Assembly (NCBI GenBank): GCA_963718775.1
Contig: OY970377.1
Location: forward strand, 930,001-994,000
Direction of reading: 5' to 3'
Length of the DNA: 64,000 nt
Origin: VRUE01 sp963718775
GTDB lineage: Bacteria; Actinomycetota; Thermoleophilia; Solirubrobacterales; 70-9
The notes under the pieces were generated by a model. The model had not been told where the DNA came from. It did not search any database and saw nothing but the letters and a program-made list of their open reading frames with translations. This document shows, piece after piece, positions 9,234 to 18,503 of the stretch (the stretch's first letter is position 1; each line of letters opens with the position of its first letter). The position numbers were made by a program, and so were the translations under genes.

Positions 9234-10387
9234 TGGGCCACCGGCTCCTCGCTGCCGAGCTGCTCGATGCCGCTCGCCCGCTGGCCGCCGGCGGCCAGCA
9301 TCAGTTTGAAGTCGTGCGGGCTGGAGGCGTAGTCGAGGGCGACCTCCTCGGTGACCTTGCCCTCCATCACGTAGCCGAGCAGCGACTGGTCGAAGGTGCG
9401 CATGCCGTAGTACTCGCCCTCGGCGATGACCTCGGTGATCTTGCCGGTTTCCTCCGGGTTGAGGATCAGGTCCTGGACGCGGCCGGTGACGACCATCACC
9501 TCGGAGGCGGCGACGCGGCCGTCGCCGGTCACGTCGGGGACGAGGCGCTGGGCGATCGCGCCCTTCAGGGTCGAGGCCAGCATCACCCGCGCCTGCTGCT
9601 GCAGGTGGGGCGGGAAGAAGTCGATGATGCGGTTGATCGTCTCGGTCGCGTCGAGGGTGTGGACGGTGGAGAGGACGAGGTGGCCGGTCTCGGCGGCGGA
9701 GAGCGCCGTGCGCACCGTCTCCTCGTCGCGCATCTCGCCGATCAGGATCACGTCGGGGTCCTGGCGCAGGACGCGGCGCATCGCGCGGCCGAAGCTGACC
9801 GTGTCGGAGCCGACTTCGCGCTGGTTGACGATCGAGCGTTTGTCTGCGTGCAGGTACTCGATCGGGTCCTCGAGCGTGACGATGTGGCGCGCCCGGGTCC
9901 GGTTGATGTGGTCGATCATCGCCGCCAGCGTCGTGCTCTTGCCCGAGCCGGTGGTGCCGGTGACGAGGATGATCCCGCGCTGCTCTTCGGCCAGCGTGCG
10001 GACGACCGTCGGGCAGGCCGAGCTCCTCGACCGAGCGGATCTCGAAGGGGATCGCGCGGCAGACGATCGAGATCGAGCCGCGCTGCTTGAAGGCGTTGAC
10101 GCGGAAGCGGCGAGACGCCGGGGATCGAGTAGGAGAAGTCGGCCTCGCCGTCCTCCTCGAACTCGGTCAGCGAGCGCGCCTCGGCGATGTCGTGGAAGGC
10201 CTTCTCGGTGTCCTCGGCGCTCGAGCGGCCGATAGCCCTCGAGGTGGGATCAGTTCGCCGTGCATGCGCGCGATCGGCGGCGAATCGACCTTGACGTGCA
10301 GGTCGGACCCCTCACGCTCGACGAGCGTGCGCAGCGCTGTAGTCGATGTCGAACATCCCGACCTTTATCGGCCGGGATGCTCGCCAT
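9230..10387 (-). CDS. pilT: Pilus retraction ATPase PilT (first copy, frame-interrupted)
   Basis: About 385 residues. The ATG at 10387 follows AAGG and lies 16 bp after the sigma factor stop; an inner ATG at 10356 is the alternative start. It shows SDLHVKVDSPPIARMHG, Walker A GTTGSGKSTTLAAMID, IVTLEDPIEYLHADK, Walker B DPDVILIGEMRDEET and the His box HLVLSTVHTLD. From residue 150 on (9919-9230) the frame is intact; upstream +1 changes are needed near 10365, 10335, 10235, 10110 and 10010. It is closer to classical PilT in length than the second copy. Two PilT paralogues in one operon suggest separate retraction roles (PilT/PilU-like). Confidence 0.9.
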
Positions 10388-10403
10388 CCTTAGTCCTGAA
10401 GCC

Positions 10404-11513
10404 TCAGGTGACCTCGCGCAGTTTTTGCGCTTCGCCCAGCTGCTGCAGCTTCTTCAGGCTCTGGTTCTCGATCTGGCGGATGCGCTCGCGGGTGACGTTG
10501 AAGGTCCGCCCGACCTCGTCGAGCGTGCGCGGGTGCTCGCCGCCGAGGCCGTAGCGCAGCTCGAGCACGCGGCGCTCGCGGTAGGAGAGGTTCTCCAGCG
10601 CCTCCTTCAGCGCCTCTTTGGTCAGCAGGTCCGCGGCCCGGTCGAACGGGCGACTCGGCCTTCTCGTCGGCGATGAACTGGCCGAACTCGGACTCCTCCT
10701 CGTCGCCGACCGGCTTCTCCAGCGAGACCGGCGCCTGGGCGGAGCGCTTGATCGAGTCGACCTCCTCGGGATCGATCCCGGTCACCTCGGCGATCTCCTC
10801 CGGGGTCGGCTCGCGGCCCAGCTCGGTGACCAGCTTGCGCTCGGCGCGGCCGATCTTGTTCAGCTTCTCGACCACGTGGACCGGGATGCGGATCGTCCGC
10901 GCCTTGTCGGCCAGCGCGCGGGCGATCGCCTGGCGGATCCACCAGGTCGCGTAGGTCGAGAACTTGAACCCCTTGCGGTAGTCGAACTTCTCCGCCGCGC
11001 GGACCAGGCCCAGCGTGCCCTCCTGGATCAGGTCGAGGAAGGGCAGGCCCTGGTTGCGGTAGTTCTTCGCGATCGAGACGACCAGGCGCAGGTTGGACTC
11101 GACCATTTTCTGCTTCGCGTCGAGGTCGCCGCGCTCGATGCGCTTGGCGAGTTCGACCTCCTCCGCGGCGGTCAGCAGGCGGACCTTGCCGATGTCCTTG
11201 AGGAACAGCTGCAGGCGAGTCCGTGGTCATGTCCGGTTTCAGGTCGAGCGCCTGCTTTCTGGCGGCGCCGGCCTTTTTTGCCGGTGTCGGCGGGCATCGC
11301 TTCCGCGGCCGCTTTCTGGGCCGGGTCCATGTCCTCGACGAGCTCGATGCCCGACTTCTCGAGGTGCCCGTAGAGGTCCTCGACGTCGGACTCGTCGAGA
11401 TCGACCTCGGAGACCGCCGAGGCGATGTCACCGAAGGTCAGCACGCCGAGCTGCTGCCCACGGGTGATGAGGCCTTTGACCTCCTCAAGCTCCTGAAGCT
11501 CTGCTACCAGCAT
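10404..11513 (-). CDS. rpoD: Primary RNA polymerase sigma factor (RpoD/SigA family, frame-interrupted)
   Basis: About 367 residues. Region 1.1 lies at the N-terminus (LITRGQQLGVLTFGDIASAV). Region 2 has NLRLVVSIAKNYRNQG and FDYRKGFKFSTYATWWIRQA, region 3 has ARTIRIPVHVVEKLNKI, and region 4 ends RERIRQIENQSLKKLQQL. The length and complete region set fit the housekeeping sigma, not an alternative factor. Frame changes near 11275, 11218, 10650 and 10640. It directly precedes the pil genes, so read-through would link them. A strong minus-strand terminator-like hairpin lies upstream at 11589-11614. Confidence 0.92.
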
Positions 11514-11588
11514 TCGTCTCTACTCGTTTCCTTGCGCTAGGTGGTTTAGTCCTGCGACTAGAAACGCCGCCGCGGGCGGAAAGTCGCG

Positions 11589-11614
11589 AAAAAACGGACC
11601 GGCGATCCGGTCCG
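11589..11614 (-). terminator. Intrinsic terminator or attenuator upstream of rpoD
   Basis: On the minus strand an 8-bp stem CGGACCGG/CCGGTCCG (11607-11614 with 11595-11602, loop 11603-11606) is followed by six U residues (11594-11589). It points towards rpoD, whose start is 76 bp further on. No minus-strand gene ends just before it, so it may attenuate rpoD or end a short leader RNA. Confidence 0.7.
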
Positions 11615-11714
11615 CGAAGCTGACTAGTCTGCGCTGGCCCTAAGGGCCTTGGACGGGCGTCTGGAACCGCTCAAACGTCTGTTCGCATCTTAGTCGCTTC
11701 AGTTTCTGAAGTCA

Positions 11715-12660
11715 ATGCCCAAATCGATGCGCCACTCACGTCCCTGGCTGCGCGCCTTCTGGCAGCGCGCGTACCGCGAGAACGTCACCGGGCTCTCGGC
11801 GATGGTCGCCTACAACCTGATGCTGGCGGTCTTCCCCTTCGCCCTGCTGGTCCTCTTCGTCTTCGGCCAGGTGCTGAAGATCGACGGTGTCGAGACCAGC
11901 GTGCTCGACGACCTCCAGCGCCTCTTCCCCAACGTCGAGCAGGGCACGCTGACCGACGCGCTCAACCGGATCGAGGACAACTCGACGACGATCGGGATCG
12001 CCGCCTTCTTCGGCTCGCTCTGGATCGGCGCCTCCTTCTGGGGCGCGATGGACACCGCCTTCTGCCGCATCTACCACGTCGAGTGCCGCGGCTGGGTCGA
12101 GCAGAAGCGCTTCTCCTTCGCGATGCTGGTCGTCGTCCTGCTCTTCATCGCCGCCAGCATCTTCCTGCCGACGATCGAGAGCGCCCTCGTCTCCAGCACC
12201 GACCGGCTGCCCTTCGGCCTCTCCGACATCAAGGCGATCGACACCGCGCTGCTGCTCGGCGCCGCGATCCTGATCGTCTTCCTGATCTGCTGCGTGATCT
12301 TCTGGGCGGTGCCCAAAGGGCCACATGCCCTGGCGGGCGGTCTGGCCAGGGGCGGCCTTCGTCACCTTCGGCGCCGGCATCGCCAACTGGCTCTTCCCCT
12401 TCTACCTGTCCAACGTCTCCAGCCTCTCGCGCTTCGGCTCGACCCTCGGCTTCATCCTCATCGCCCTGCTCTGGTTCTACGTGCTCAGCCTGGCCCTGAT
12501 GGCCGGGGCGGTGATCAACTCGCTGCGCCACGAGCTGCACGACACCGGCGAACTGCCCTATACGGGCTCGAGCACCGAGGGCCGGTCGGGAGACTGTGGC
12601 TGCGGCGGCTCATCCGAGTCGCCGCCGGCAGGAGCCGTCAAGGGTTCCAGCGAGCCGTAG
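11715..12660 (+). CDS. YihY/BrkB family inner-membrane protein
   Basis: About 315 residues after one frame change near 12325, where removal of one C restores VPKGHMPWRAVWPGAAF. There are six predicted membrane helices. The family start pattern (SAMVAYNLMLAVFPFALLVL) and the WAVPKG...W...PGA signature between helices are both visible, as is LALLWFYVLSLALMAGAVIN near the end. Function in this family is unsettled; the old name ribonuclease BN is wrong for it. The C-terminal tail (LPYTGSSTEGRSGD onwards) overlaps the convergent TetR gene by about 100 bp. It is divergent from rpoD. Confidence 0.85.
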
Positions 12661-13286
12661 AAGGAGAGCGCGAACTGCACCAACTCGGGGCATAGGCCCG
12701 GTAGCTGCGCCGTCTCGCCAGCCAGGACCAGCTGCTTGATTCGTGAGGCGATCCCACCGACGACGGCGGGCTCGACCAGCGGCTTCGGAGGCACGATCCC
12801 CGGATCCCCCATCGCGGCAAAGTGGAGCATGCGCCCGTAGCGGTCCAGCCACTCATGGTGGCGAGTCGCGACCTCGCCGCCAGCGGCAGGCGCCTCGATG
12901 AAGATCAAGCGGGTGAGGACGGGATCGCTGCCGAGCAGGTCCAGTGCCGCTCCCAAGGCCGCACCAGCCCGGTCGAAGAGGCCAGTCTGCGTGTAGCACT
13001 GGAAGGTGATGACGCCGAGCAGCCTCTCCTGGGCGATCTCATAGGCGACAGCGAAGCAATCGCGCTTGTCGTCGAACTGCTCGTAGAACGAGTTACGGCG
13101 GACCTGGGCGATTTTGACGATCTGGTCGACAGTGGTGGCCTCGAGGCCGTTCTCGGCGATGGCCAGTGGCAGCGCTTGCAGCAATCGCCGGCGCTGGTCG
13201 GCGGCCACCAGGTTGGCCGGAATCGCGTAAGGACCGCGTGGAAGCGGCACGTCGGCTGAGTGTTTGGTGGTTTCGGCGGCAGGCAT
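12558..13286 (-). CDS. TetR family regulator
   Basis: 242 residues. An N-terminal extension (LPRGPYAIPANLVAADQRRR) precedes the TetR helix-turn-helix (residues about 45-75, TTVDQIVKIAQVRRNSFYEQ, then FDDKRDCFAVAYE). A divergent ligand domain follows. The start ATG lies 29 bp downstream of an AGAAC-N6-GTTCT palindrome, the likely operator (its own or a neighbour's). Its 3' end overlaps the convergent YihY gene. The extension is shared with the TetR gene at 14255, which suggests a local family expansion. The inducer is unknown. Confidence 0.85.
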   Translation of the reverse strand: MPAAETTKHSADVPLPRGPYAIPANLVAADQRRRLLQALPLAIAENGLEATTVDQIVKIAQVRRNSFYEQFDDKRDCFAVAYEIAQERLLGVITFQCYTQTGLFDRAGAALGAALDLLGSDPVLTRLIFIEAPAAGGEVATRHHEWLDRYGRMLHFAAMGDPGIVPPKPLVEPAVVGGIASRIKQLVLAGETAQLPGLCPELVQFALSFYGSLEPLTAPAGGDSDEPPQPQSPDRPSVLEPV

Positions 13287-13607
13287 TTACTTTTGGTACG
13301 AAGAGATTCTAACAAAGAACATAAAGGTTCTATGCTACAAAATGGAGTAGCCCAGCCCCACGCCGCAAGGAATGCCAGCGCTCCTCGAGGGGCGCTCTCG
13401 CGCAGGCCACGGAGTGGATATATGCCAGGCAGTCGACCGCGGTGGGCAGAGCATTCCTCGCGATCGGCGGCCACCATTTTGGTGGGTGATGACGACATCA
13501 CCGGCGGTGGAGCCGAGCTTCTTTGCTCTTCCTCGGTGAAGTCTGAGTTATCGACAGCACCAGAAAGGCAAACCCAGATGGCACGAAGGAACTCTTGAGG
13601 GCTGGAA
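13287..13607. promoter_or_regulatory. Divergent regulatory region with AGAAC-N6-GTTCT operator
   Basis: The region lies between two divergent TetR genes. AGAAC (13316-13320) and GTTCT (13327-13331) form an inverted repeat with spacer ATAAAG, 30 bp before the minus-strand ATG. The same half-sites and spacing recur at 16374-16391. The remaining 270 bp (13333-13607) hold no convincing gene, repeat or RNA. Confidence 0.6.
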
Positions 13608-14258
13608 ATGGAACGGGAGTCCGGATCAGCGAGACAATCCAATGTCCTGACGCCGAGCGTCCCCCGGGACATCGGCATCAGGTCCCAGCGGCAGCGCATC
13701 CTCGACGCGATGGCGATCGTCGTTGCCGAAAAGACCTTCTCGGCGGCGACGATCGCCGATATCGTCGGACAGGCAAGCATCTCGCGGGCGACCTTCTACA
13801 AGCACTTCGTCGACAAGCGCGAGTGCTTCGACGCCGCCGCGCGGTCGTTCGTCGCGGAACTGCAAGAGGCGGCCATTGGGGCGCAGCGCAGCGCCGAATC
13901 GCGTCCTGACGCAATTCGGCGGGCGATCGCGGCGATCCTCGAGCAACTGGCCGCGAAACCGAGCTACGCCAACCTGGTCCTGATCAACGCGCCGATCCTC
14001 GAACCGGGCATCGTCAGGGATCATCGCGAGCTCGCGGTCGAGGGGCTGAAAGCACAGTGGGGCGCCGGTAAGGGCGGTAGACAGGCCGGCGCCGACGCGC
14101 GCATCGCCTTCGGCCGGGCCCATGTGCTGATCGCCGACTACCTCGTGGCAGATCGAGCCGACCAACTGCCCGAGCTACTGCCCGAAATCTCCTACGTCAT
14201 GCTCCTGCCCTTCGTCGGCCACAGGGAAGCGCTTTCGCAGGCGAGGGGCCCCGAGTGA
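13608..14258 (+). CDS. TetR family regulator
   Basis: 216 residues. The helix-turn-helix is at residues about 42-70 (TIADIVGQASISRATFYKHF followed by VDKRECFDAAAR), with the usual TetR all-helical C-terminal domain. It overlaps the next TetR gene by 4 bp (GTGA), so the two are translationally coupled and may form heteromers. The start is uncertain, since the first 20 residues are not conserved-looking. Likely regulates neighbouring exporter, lipid or xenobiotic genes; no target is visible beyond the shared operator. Confidence 0.83.
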   Translation: MERESGSARQSNVLTPSVPRDIGIRSQRQRILDAMAIVVAEKTFSAATIADIVGQASISRATFYKHFVDKRECFDAAARSFVAELQEAAIGAQRSAESRPDAIRRAIAAILEQLAAKPSYANLVLINAPILEPGIVRDHRELAVEGLKAQWGAGKGGRQAGADARIAFGRAHVLIADYLVADRADQLPELLPEISYVMLLPFVGHREALSQARGPE

Positions 14259-15004
14259 GCGGGCCCCAGCAAGACCGGGCAGACCCCGAATCCCTGGCCG
14301 GCATCATCGAGGATGTCGACCAGGATCTCCACCTCTGGAAGCTGCCGCGCGGACGTCACGGCCTGCCGCGCGAACTGGTCGCACGATCCCAGCGCGAACG
14401 GCTCATCGCAGCGGTGGTGCGGGTCACCGCGGATAAGGGCTACAGAGCGATGTCGGTAGCCGACATCCTCAAGGCCGCCGGGGTGGGGCGCGAGAGCTTC
14501 TACCGGTACTTCGAGAACAAGGAAGACTGCTTCCTCGCCGCCAACGACCTGCTGATCGACGATCTCGAAGCCGCCGTCGCCGATGCGTACGACCAACCTC
14601 AGCCCTGGCCGGCCCGAGTTCGTGGCGGCCTGGTGGCGACGCTCGACTGGCTCGCCGCCAACCCCGACATCACGCGGGTGATGATGATCGAGATGGGCAC
14701 GGTGGGACCGGTGGCCATACTGCGCTTTCGCCAGACATTCCACCGCTTCACGGCGATGCTCGAGGACGGCGACCAGCTCGCCGACGAAGCCCCAGATCTC
14801 CTCTCCAACCGTGCCAGCATCGCCGGCGGCGCCGTCTTTGCACGGGTATACGAGGAGGTGGCAATCGGCAACGTCGAGAATCTTCCCCAGCTGCAGCCCC
14901 AACTGGCCTTCGAGCTTCTATTGCCGTACATCGGCGAAGAGGCCGCCGCGATCGAGCGCGACGCGGCGAACGAGGAACTGGCCGGGAGGGCCATCCCACA
15001 GTGA
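14255..15004 (+). CDS. TetR family regulator with LPRGRHGLP extension
   Basis: 249 residues from a GTG overlapping the previous stop. The N-terminal extension LWKLPRGRHGLPRELV resembles that of the regulator at 12558-13286. The helix-turn-helix is SVADILKAAGVGRESFYRYF followed by ENKEDCFLAAND. The long helical C-terminal domain (to about residue 235) probably binds a hydrophobic ligand. It is the second gene of a two-TetR operon. Nothing in the sequence names the ligand. Confidence 0.84.
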   Translation: MSGPQQDRADPESLAGIIEDVDQDLHLWKLPRGRHGLPRELVARSQRERLIAAVVRVTADKGYRAMSVADILKAAGVGRESFYRYFENKEDCFLAANDLLIDDLEAAVADAYDQPQPWPARVRGGLVATLDWLAANPDITRVMMIEMGTVGPVAILRFRQTFHRFTAMLEDGDQLADEAPDLLSNRASIAGGAVFARVYEEVAIGNVENLPQLQPQLAFELLLPYIGEEAAAIERDAANEELAGRAIPQ

Positions 15005-15306
15005 GCACCGCGACGGGACCCCGTGGTAGGAGAAACCAGGAGGCGCCCGACGCAGCCTTACCCCTGTCCCGTGTCAGCGAGGCGTGGGCGTACTTCAACC
15101 GTAATTCGAAACGGAGCCGTGTGAGCCACGGGATTTCCGTCGAGGCGAGTCTTCTACGCACGGAGGCCTAGGTCAAAGAATCGGATGTCAGCGACGGAAA
15201 AGCGGTGACTTTCGTTCTGTCAACAGAGTGATTTGCCTGCAAATCGTCATAAAGCGGATCCCCACATGCGCGGAACCGTGCGGCCAAGGATCCGTGCGAT
15301 AGACCC
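15005..15306. other. Non-coding stretch between convergent genes
   Basis: About 300 bp between the stop of the TetR gene and the stop of the convergent winged-helix gene. I see no conserved reading frame, RNA fold or repeat, and no clear terminator with a T-run. Confidence 0.4.
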
Positions 15307-16371
15307 CTAAGAGATGAAGAGGGCCCTGTGCAGACCGTCGACGACGTCGATCGTGATCGCGCAGTCGCCACAGACCTCGAGTTGATCCGACCCGCCCTCG
15401 ACGAGGGCGTCGAGCCAGGCCATCGCAGAGCCGCGGATCCAGCTTTCGGGATTGGGCTCGAGCTTCGAGGTGCAGCTGACGAGCTGTCCGGCCTGCACCG
15501 ATAGACGAACTCCGGCCGAGCGCCAATCGGACTCGTCGCCGCCATACACGGCGAGTTGGGACACCCCGTCGGCATCTGGGTCGAAGGCAATGAGAGGCAG
15601 GGCCAACAGCAAGATCGTCTCTACGTCGATCCGCGTCAGCGGCGCCGTCTCCTCCGCCATGTGGCGCCGCTCGCAACGGACCGCCGCGAGCAGTGGCGCC
15701 ATCCCCTGACGTAGCCAGTCTGCGATCGCATATGGCGTCCCACCGCCGTTGCCCTGCACCGGGATGACGAAGCCGGCGAGCCGCATCGCCGCCAGCCGCC
15801 GCTCCAGCGCGGGATAGCTGAAGGCGCTGATCAAGTTGTCGATCTCGGTGAGCGAGAAGGGACGCACCGCTAGCGCGCGCAGCATCGTCGAGTCCCAGCC
15901 GTTGTTCAGCGCCTTGATGGACGCCTTGCCGGTTTCGCTCTGCAGCTCGAGTCGTCCGCCCGGAGCACGCGCCAGCCAGGCATCAACCGCGTCGGCAACG
16001 CGGAGCAGCTCGACACCGGTGGGGGTCAGGGCGTTGTCGACCATGTTGGCCCTGCCGTCACCCTGGCGCTTCTCCAGCGCGCCCACGCTGTAGAGGATGT
16101 CGAGGTTGCCTCGCAGAGTCGTCTGCGCCGGTCCGCCGACCTCCTTGCGCAGGTCGGCGAGGCGCAGCGGTTCCTTGACCAAGGCGCGGAGAACCAGTCC
16201 GTGAAGCGCCCTGGAGAAGAGCGAGAGCGCATAGCCGCCCGATCGGAACGCGTACCCGGCCGCGTAGTCCACCTCGCTGGTCTCACTCACGCCAAGCTGC
16301 GCGTGAGCACCGCGGGGACCAGCATCGAGCACGGGCGCCTCCCTTACCGTCGAGGAATGCCGAAGTTCCAT
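15307..16371 (-). CDS. Regulator with two winged-helix domains (HxlR-like)
   Basis: 354 residues from the ATG at 16371; an upstream in-frame start at 16395 would place the operator inside the gene. The first winged helix spans residues about 45-105 (VLRALVKEPLRLADLRKEVG, then NLDILYSVGALEKRQ), and a second similar one lies at about 155-210 (MLRALAVRPFSLTEIDNLI, then LERRLAAMRLAGFV). The C-terminal part is unrecognised and resembles a small sterol-carrier-like sensor. The ATG begins 3 bp from a perfect TAGAAC-N6-GTTCTA palindrome, implying a very short or absent leader and tight repression. Confidence 0.7.
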   Translation of the reverse strand: MELRHSSTVREAPVLDAGPRGAHAQLGVSETSEVDYAAGYAFRSGGYALSLFSRALHGLVLRALVKEPLRLADLRKEVGGPAQTTLRGNLDILYSVGALEKRQGDGRANMVDNALTPTGVELLRVADAVDAWLARAPGGRLELQSETGKASIKALNNGWDSTMLRALAVRPFSLTEIDNLISAFSYPALERRLAAMRLAGFVIPVQGNGGGTPYAIADWLRQGMAPLLAAVRCERRHMAEETAPLTRIDVETILLLALPLIAFDPDADGVSQLAVYGGDESDWRSAGVRLSVQAGQLVSCTSKLEPNPESWIRGSAMAWLDALVEGGSDQLEVCGDCAITIDVVDGLHRALFIS

Positions 16372-16373
16372 CT

Positions 16374-16391
16374 TAGAACAAATAAGTTCTA
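16374..16391. promoter_or_regulatory. Operator palindrome TAGAAC-N6-GTTCTA
   Basis: A perfect 6-bp inverted repeat (16374-16379 with 16386-16391) with spacer AAATAA sits directly upstream of the winged-helix gene ATG. The half-sites and the 6-bp spacing match the site at 13316-13331. Confidence 0.65.
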
Positions 16392-16539
16392 GCAATCAGC
16401 CCGAGTCTTCAACAGGCGTCCTGAGGCGCTGGAACCAAGCAGGTCGGGGGACGCAGGGAGGTCGACAAGGGGAGCGCACTTTGGTGCGTGACCCGCCGGC
16501 GACCGACCGAGGACCCCGAGATGCGCCGGTTACAGCGCC

Positions 16540-17539
16540 TCAGCCGTAGCGCTCGCCGATGATGGCTCGCAACTTGGAGCGATCGTGGCGAGCGTGGACG
16601 CGCCGGACGGTGCCGGAGCGCGAGCGCATGACGAGCGATTCGGTGGTGGCGCCGGGGCCGCGATAGCGGACCCCCTGCAGCACGTCGCCGTCGGTGACGC
16701 CGGTGGCGGAGAAGAAGACGTCCTCGCCGGAGCAGAGGTCGTTGGCGGTGAGGATGCGGTCGAGGTCGTAGCCGGCGTCGACGGCGGCGCTGCGCTCCTC
16801 GTCGTCGCGGGGCCAGAGCCGGCCGAGCAGCTCTCCGCCCATCGACTTCAGCGCCGCGGCGGAGAGCACGCCCTCGGGCGTGCCGCCGATGCCCCAGAGC
16901 AGGTCGACGGGAGACCGTTCGCTGACCGCGAGCAGGGCGGCGGAGACGTCGCCATCGCTGATCAGACGAAGGCGGGCGCCCGCCTCGCGCACTTCGCGCC
17001 ATCGCCTCCTCGTGACGCGGACGGTCGAGCATGACCACGGTGACGTCGCCGACGCTGCCGCCCTTGCGCTCGGCAACCAACTTCAAGGTCTCGGGAAGGG
17101 GCCGGTCGAGGTCGAGCAGGTCAGCGATCTCCTCGCCGCCGGCCATCTTTTCCATGTACACGCAGGGGCCGGGGTCGAACATCGAGCCACGCTCGGCAAG
17201 AGCGATCACCGCCAGCGCGCTCGGCATGCCGCGCGCGCAGAGCGTCGTCCCCTCCAGCGGGTCGACGGCGATGTCGACCACCGGCGGGCTGCCGTCGCCG
17301 ATCTGCTCGCCGTTGAAGAGCATCGGCGCCTCGTCCTTCTCGCCCTCGCCGATGACGACGACCCCGTCCATCGCGACCGAGTCGAGCACGAAGCGCATCG
17401 CGTCCACCGCCGCGCCATCGGCGGCGATCTTGTCGCCGCGGCCGACCCAGCGAGCGGCGGCGAGCGCCGCCGCCTCGGTGACGCGGACGAGCTCCAGCGC
17501 GAGGTTGCGATCCGGCTTGGCCTGTGAGGTCTCCCCCAT
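16540..17539 (-). CDS. glpX: Fructose-1,6-bisphosphatase class II (GlpX)
   Basis: About 333 residues. Catalyses fructose-1,6-bisphosphate to fructose-6-phosphate in gluconeogenesis. Family marks are VVIGEGEKDEAPML, the metal-binding DPLEGTTLCA, and SRYRGPGATTESLVMRS-like sequence near the end (VRYRGPGATTESLVMRS). One +1 change near 16998 (ATGGCGCGAAGTG read as ATGGCCGAAGTG) joins the two halves. ATG at 17539 chosen; a GTG two codons upstream is possible. It is transcribed away from the luciferase-like gene across a 27-bp gap, so the promoters overlap. Confidence 0.9.
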
Positions 17540-17566
17540 CGGCACGGCAGGCTATAGGGTCGGCCG

Positions 17567-18503
17567 ATGAGCCAACGCTGGGGTCTGACACTTCCGCTTG
17601 CCGGGTCTTTCGCTCGCCGCCCACGAGGAGCTGGTGAAGCGAGCAGAGGCGAGTCGGCTATACGGACCTCTGGAGCGGCGAGACGAACGGGCCCGACGGC
17701 TTCACGCCGCTGGCGCTGAGCGCCGCCTGGACCGAGCGGGCACGGTTGGGGACCGGGATCGTCGGCGTCTTCCAGCGCGGTCCCGCGCTGCTGGCCCAGG
17801 AGGCGGCGGCGCTCGCCGGCGCCTCCGACGGGCGCTTCGTGCTCGGCATTGGCTCCTCTTCGGACCGGATCGTCGAAGGCTGGAACGGGATCCCCTTCGA
17901 GCGGCCGCTGGCCAAGGTGCGAGAGACGCTCGACTTTCTCGATGCGGCCCTGGACGGCGAGCGCACCGCCAGCGGCTTCAAGCTGGAGAGCGCGCCAGCG
18001 CAGCGGGTGCCGATCGTGCTGGCGGCGCTGCGCGGCAAGATGCTCGAGCTGGCCGTCGAGCGCGCCGACTGGCGCCTTCACCAATTTCCTGCCCCTGGGC
18101 GGCCTGCCCAAGGTGACAGCGCAGATCGACGAGCGCGCCGGAGAGCTTCGAGCTGCTCTGTCGCTTCTTCTGCATTCCCGGTGAGCGCGAGGCGGTCGAG
18201 CCGCTGGCTCGCTTCATGTTCTCCTCCTACATCACCGTCCCCGTCTACGCCGCCTTCTACCGCTGGCTCGGCTACGGCGACGAGATCGACGCGATGATCG
18301 CCGCCTGGGAGAGCGGCGATCGCCAAGGCGCCGCGGCGGCGGCCCCCTGGAACCTGATCGAGGAGATGTTCATCTTCGGCTCTCCCGAGCAGATGGCGGA
18401 GCGCATCGGCGCCTTCGTCGAGGGCGGCATCACGCTGCCGATCCTGACCCCGATCACCACGCCCGACAAGCTGGGCGAGCTGATCGAGGCGCTGGCGCCT
18501 TAG
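17567..18503 (+). CDS. Luciferase-like (LLM) F420-dependent oxidoreductase, frame-interrupted
   Basis: About 310 residues after joining frames near 17607, 17652, 18070 and 18150. It shows RLGTGIVGVFQRGPALLAQ, SDGRFVLGIGSSSDRIVEGW and a C-terminal GSPEQMAERIGAFVEGG helix, all typical of the bacterial luciferase / F420-dependent oxidoreductase superfamily. Its substrate is unknown. It ends 4 bp inside the convergent egtD gene. Confidence 0.82.

Noticed and set aside
15005..15306. Small genes in the gap between convergent regulators
   Set aside because: Short frames there have no ribosome sites or recognisable sequence and run antisense into neighbours.
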